Notes under the pieces: generated by a model
What the model was told of the DNA's origin: nothing
Seen by the model: the letters and a program-made list of their open reading frames with translations, nothing else
Databases searched by the model: none
In this document: one piece after another, positions 5,898 through 7,488 of the stretch
How positions within the stretch are numbered: position 1 is the stretch's first letter
Layout: every line of letters begins with the position of its first letter
Assembly: GCA_946480125.1 (NCBI GenBank)
Contig: CAMLIY010000151.1
Location: 1-7,488, forward strand
Origin: an uncultured Asticcacaulis sp.
GTDB lineage: Bacteria > Pseudomonadota > Alphaproteobacteria > Caulobacterales > Caulobacteraceae
Reading direction: 5' to 3'
Length of the DNA stretch: 7,488 bases
Made by a program: the position numbers and the translations under genes

Positions 5898-6714
5898 ACC
5901 CGCTGCCTACAACCGGGTGGAAGCTCTGCACCAGTGAGCCGGCAACCAGGTGCCAGCCATCGACCAGCACAAAAAAGATCAGCTTGAACGGCAGTGAAAT
6001 GACGACTGGCGGCAGCATCATCATGCCCATGGACATCAGCACCGAGGCGACGACGAGATCGATCACCAGGAACGGCACGAACAGCATGAAGCCGATCTCA
6101 AAAGCCTTTTTCAGCTCGGAAATCATAAAGGCCGGCGTCACTACGCGCACCGGCAGGTCCATCTTGTCGGCCGGCATTTCAAGCTTTGACAGCCCTACAA
6201 ATAAGCCCAGATCTTTCTGATCGACCTGAGCCAGCATAAAGGCCTTGACCGGCTGACTGGCCGCATCAAACGCTTGCGGCAGTTCCATTTCCTGATCCAT
6301 CAGCGGCCGGATGCCCTGGTTGTAAGCGGCTTCATAGGTCGGCGCCATGACGATGGCCGAGAGAAACAAGGCGAGCGAGATGATCACCGCATTCGGCGGG
6401 CTTTGCTGAAGGCCCAGCGCCGTTCGCAACAGGGAGAGAACCACCACAATGCGGATGAACGAGGTTGTCATGATGACGATCGACGGCGCCAGAGAAAGCA
6501 CCGTCATCAGGCCTATAAGCTGCACAACCCGGGCGCTCAGCGAGCCCCCCTTGCCGAGATCAACATTCACCGATTGCGCCAGTGCCCCGTAAGGCATGAT
6601 CATCAGGGTGAATCCGAGGATGAACACCACCAGCACGATGAAATTCATCGTTTTGGGCCCTAATGGCTTGCGCATCTTGGGTTCAGCGATACGCACGTCA
6701 GAACAGGTCATCAT
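5896..6714 (-). CDS. fliP: FliP, flagellar type III export gate membrane protein
   Basis: FliP forms the pentameric core of the FliPQR export gate. The 272-residue product carries the family signatures PAFMISELKKAFEIGF (194-209) and LPFKLIFFVLVDGW (241-254), and the conserved TSFIRIVVVLSLLRTALG region (84-101). A hydrophobic signal sequence ends in GALAQ at about 43-47; FliP is one of the few flagellar proteins made with a cleaved signal peptide. Further membrane segments are at about 64-82, 107-126, 204-228 and 242-262. The first ATG overlaps the end of fliO by 17 bases, giving translational coupling. It adds about 22 polar residues before the signal core, so ATG codons at residues 2, 14 or 23 are possible true starts. 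The 3' end abuts the terminator of the convergent SPFH gene. Confidence 0.97.
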   Translation of the reverse strand: MMTCSDVRIAEPKMRKPLGPKTMNFIVLVVFILGFTLMIMPYGALAQSVNVDLGKGGSLSARVVQLIGLMTVLSLAPSIVIMTTSFIRIVVVLSLLRTALGLQQSPPNAVIISLALFLSAIVMAPTYEAAYNQGIRPLMDQEMELPQAFDAASQPVKAFMLAQVDQKDLGLFVGLSKLEMPADKMDLPVRVVTPAFMISELKKAFEIGFMLFVPFLVIDLVVASVLMSMGMMMLPPVVISLPFKLIFFVLVDGWHLVAGSLVQSFHPVVGSG

Positions 6715-7036
6715 TGGGGTCCACGGAGGCGGTTCTTAATGCAGGTTGATTATCGGCATGCAAAGGGCGAGGCGCCCCATTAGCGGGCGGATCGAGTTCG
6801 CGGCCTTCACCCAGCAGGATCAGACGTTCGGCATTATCGAGCTTTACCAGCACCAGCCGGCGGGCGGGATCGAGCACCAGGGTCTCGATCACTTGCAGGC
6901 GGCGTGTGCCGCGTTGCGCCTGCAACTTCGCCATCAGCGCCGGCGCATAGCGGCGCAGCACAAAAGCCAGGCCGAGGATCAGCCCGATAACGATGGACAG
7001 GCCGAAAAAGGCCCGCAGGATTTCTACCAGACTCAT
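6698..7036 (-). CDS. fliO: FliO, flagellar export gate assembly protein
   Basis: FliO is a small bitopic membrane protein that helps FliP assemble and is not part of the finished gate. The 112-residue product has one N-terminal membrane helix (about 9-28, FFGLSIVIGLILGLAFVLRR). A cytoplasmic FliO domain follows, recognisable by RRLQVIETLVLDPARRLVLVK (about 45-65) and the RLILLGEG strand (about 71-78). A hydrophilic Pro/Asp-rich tail completes it. The sequence is poorly conserved across bacteria, so its place directly before fliP supports the call. An AGAAGG ribosome-binding site lies about 4 bases before the ATG at 7034-7036. It overlaps fliP by 17 bases and is transcribed divergently from flgB. 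Confidence 0.92.
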   Translation of the reverse strand: MSLVEILRAFFGLSIVIGLILGLAFVLRRYAPALMAKLQAQRGTRRLQVIETLVLDPARRLVLVKLDNAERLILLGEGRELDPPANGAPRPLHADNQPALRTASVDPNDDLF

Positions 7037-7059
7037 CTGTACCTTCTGCGCCCCCTCAA

Positions 7060-7075
7060 GTTAACGCGCCGTTTA
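7060..7075 (-). promoter_or_regulatory. CtrA-like box oriented toward fliO
   Basis: On the minus strand the sequence reads TAAA-CGGCGCG-TTAAC, one mismatch from TTAA-N7-TTAAC. It lies only 23 bases before the fliO ATG, so if it served as a -35-overlapping activator site the transcript would start at or very near the start codon. Alternatively fliO transcription begins further upstream and this copy tunes the divergent pair. Confidence 0.5.
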
Positions 7076-7077
7076 CT

Positions 7078-7094
7078 TAAAGCCTTCGTTAACC
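7078..7094 (+). promoter_or_regulatory. CtrA-like box oriented toward flgB
   Basis: The plus strand reads TAAA-GCCTTCG-TTAACC, one mismatch from the CtrA box; counted from 7077 it is TTAA-N8-TTAACC with perfect halves and one extra base. It lies about 80 bases before the flgB ATG. In Caulobacter crescentus the flgBC-fliE operon is reported to be CtrA-controlled from a promoter divergent from the fliP operon, which is exactly this arrangement. Confidence 0.6.
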
Positions 7095-7102
7095 AAAAGG
7101 TG

Positions 7103-7115
7103 GGCATAATTTGCC
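7103..7115 (+). promoter_or_regulatory. GGCA-N5-TGCC element in the flgB promoter, similar to the fliQ palindrome
   Basis: GGCATAATTTGCC matches 11 of 13 bases of GGCAATATTTGCC at 1390-1402 in the fliQ promoter. It starts 8 bp after the TTAACC of the CtrA-like box, the same spacing as at fliQ when each is read toward its gene. It covers the likely -10 region. It may be a binding site for a second regulator (FlbD is the candidate from context) or part of the promoter itself. Confidence 0.4.
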
Positions 7116-7174
7116 TCATGTTCGTGGCATAACCCTCATTAGGTTGAGTCGCGGAATTTCGGAAAGGCCAGAAC

Positions 7175-7488
7175 ATGACGAACCAGAACATAGGTTTTTT
7201 GAATGCGCTGCAATCGCGCATGAGCTGGCTGAATGATCGTCAAAAGGTCGTGGCGCAGAACGTCGCCAATGCCTCGACGCCGGGCTATAAGCCACACGAC
7301 CTGACGCCGCAGGATTTCGGCAAGCTGGTGGCAGGCGGATCAGACGGTGGCAGCCTCGGCATGGTGACGACCAACGCCATGCACATGGCCCCGCAGGGCG
7401 CAGCCGCGACGGCCGCCAATGAAGTCGTGTCGGTCGATTCGGAAACCACCATGGACGGCAACAGCGTCGTTCTCGAAGAACAGATGCT
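7175..7488 (+). CDS. flgB: FlgB, flagellar proximal rod protein (N-terminal part)
   Basis: FlgB is secreted by the flagellar export gate and polymerises into the proximal rod, the first part of the drive shaft above the MS ring. The window holds the first 104 codons and the gene continues past the right edge. The N-terminus has the rod-family pattern: a helix (LNALQSRMSWLNDRQKVVAQ, residues 9-28) followed by NVANASTPGYKPHDL (29-43), equivalent to the ANNLANANTPGYK motif of rod and hook proteins. The YKPHDL continuation and the absence of other domains point to FlgB rather than FlgC or FlgF/G. The ATG at 7175 follows a GGAAAGG ribosome-binding site (7161-7167). It is divergent from fliO-fliP, and flgC and fliE would be expected downstream. 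Confidence 0.95.
   Translation, partial: MTNQNIGFLNALQSRMSWLNDRQKVVAQNVANASTPGYKPHDLTPQDFGKLVAGGSDGGSLGMVTTNAMHMAPQGAAATAANEVVSVDSETTMDGNSVVLEEQM

Noticed and set aside
7101..7115. A sigma-54-like promoter TGGGCAT...TTGCC before flgB
   Set aside because: Sigma-54 sites need GG and GC dinucleotides with 10 bases between them; here the spacing from GG (7102-7103) to GC (7113-7114) is 9 and the -24 block is poor. A CtrA/sigma-70-type promoter fits better with known flgB control.
1..7488. CRISPR arrays, tRNA or rRNA genes, insertion sequences, toxin-antitoxin or defence genes
   Set aside because: No spaced direct repeats, tRNA cloverleaf, rRNA segments, transposase-like coding or terminal inverted repeats were seen. 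The coding content is flagellar plus two envelope proteins.

Overview
The window looks like a chromosomal flagellar region from a stalked or dimorphic alphaproteobacterium of the Caulobacteraceae. Three things point there: (i) the FliQ, FliR, FliO, FliP and FlgB protein sequences; (ii) TTAA-N7-TTAA (CtrA-type) boxes upstream of fliQ and, in weaker form, between fliO and flgB; (iii) the divergent fliO-fliP / flgB arrangement, which is described for Caulobacter crescentus. The base composition looks less GC-rich than Caulobacter, Brevundimonas or Phenylobacterium, so a genus such as Asticcacaulis is my best guess. That is inference; no marker gene is present.

Layout, left to right. Positions 1-111 (minus) hold the N-terminus of flhB. 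Then come a 144-bp gap with several inverted repeats, fliR (minus) and fliQ (minus). A regulatory region at 1353-1526 follows, with a perfect CtrA box, an ftr-like palindrome and a second TTAA cluster. Reading away from fliQ, 1527-4619 (plus) encodes a 1030-residue membrane-anchored protein with beta-rich N-terminal repeats and a long TPR-like C-terminal half. I cannot assign it to a named family. Positions 4620-4981 carry no convincing gene but several small palindromes. Positions 4982-5860 (plus) encode an SPFH/band-7 protein with a lipobox, ending in a strong intrinsic terminator whose T-tract touches the fliP stop codon. fliP and fliO (minus) overlap each other. A divergent promoter region (7037-7174) separates fliO from flgB (plus), which runs off the right edge.

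Working together: FliP, FliQ, FliR and FlhB are the inner-membrane export gate of the flagellar type III secretion system, FliO is the FliP assembly chaperone, and FlgB is a proximal rod subunit secreted through that gate and built on top of it. Two divergent flagellar promoter regions therefore bracket the TPR-like and SPFH envelope genes. The most interesting points are the large TPR-like protein sharing a CtrA-box promoter region with fliQ, and a TTAACC-N9-GCA...TTGCC architecture repeated with identical spacing in the fliQ and flgB promoter regions. The latter suggests a CtrA site paired with a second regulator's site, possibly FlbD.
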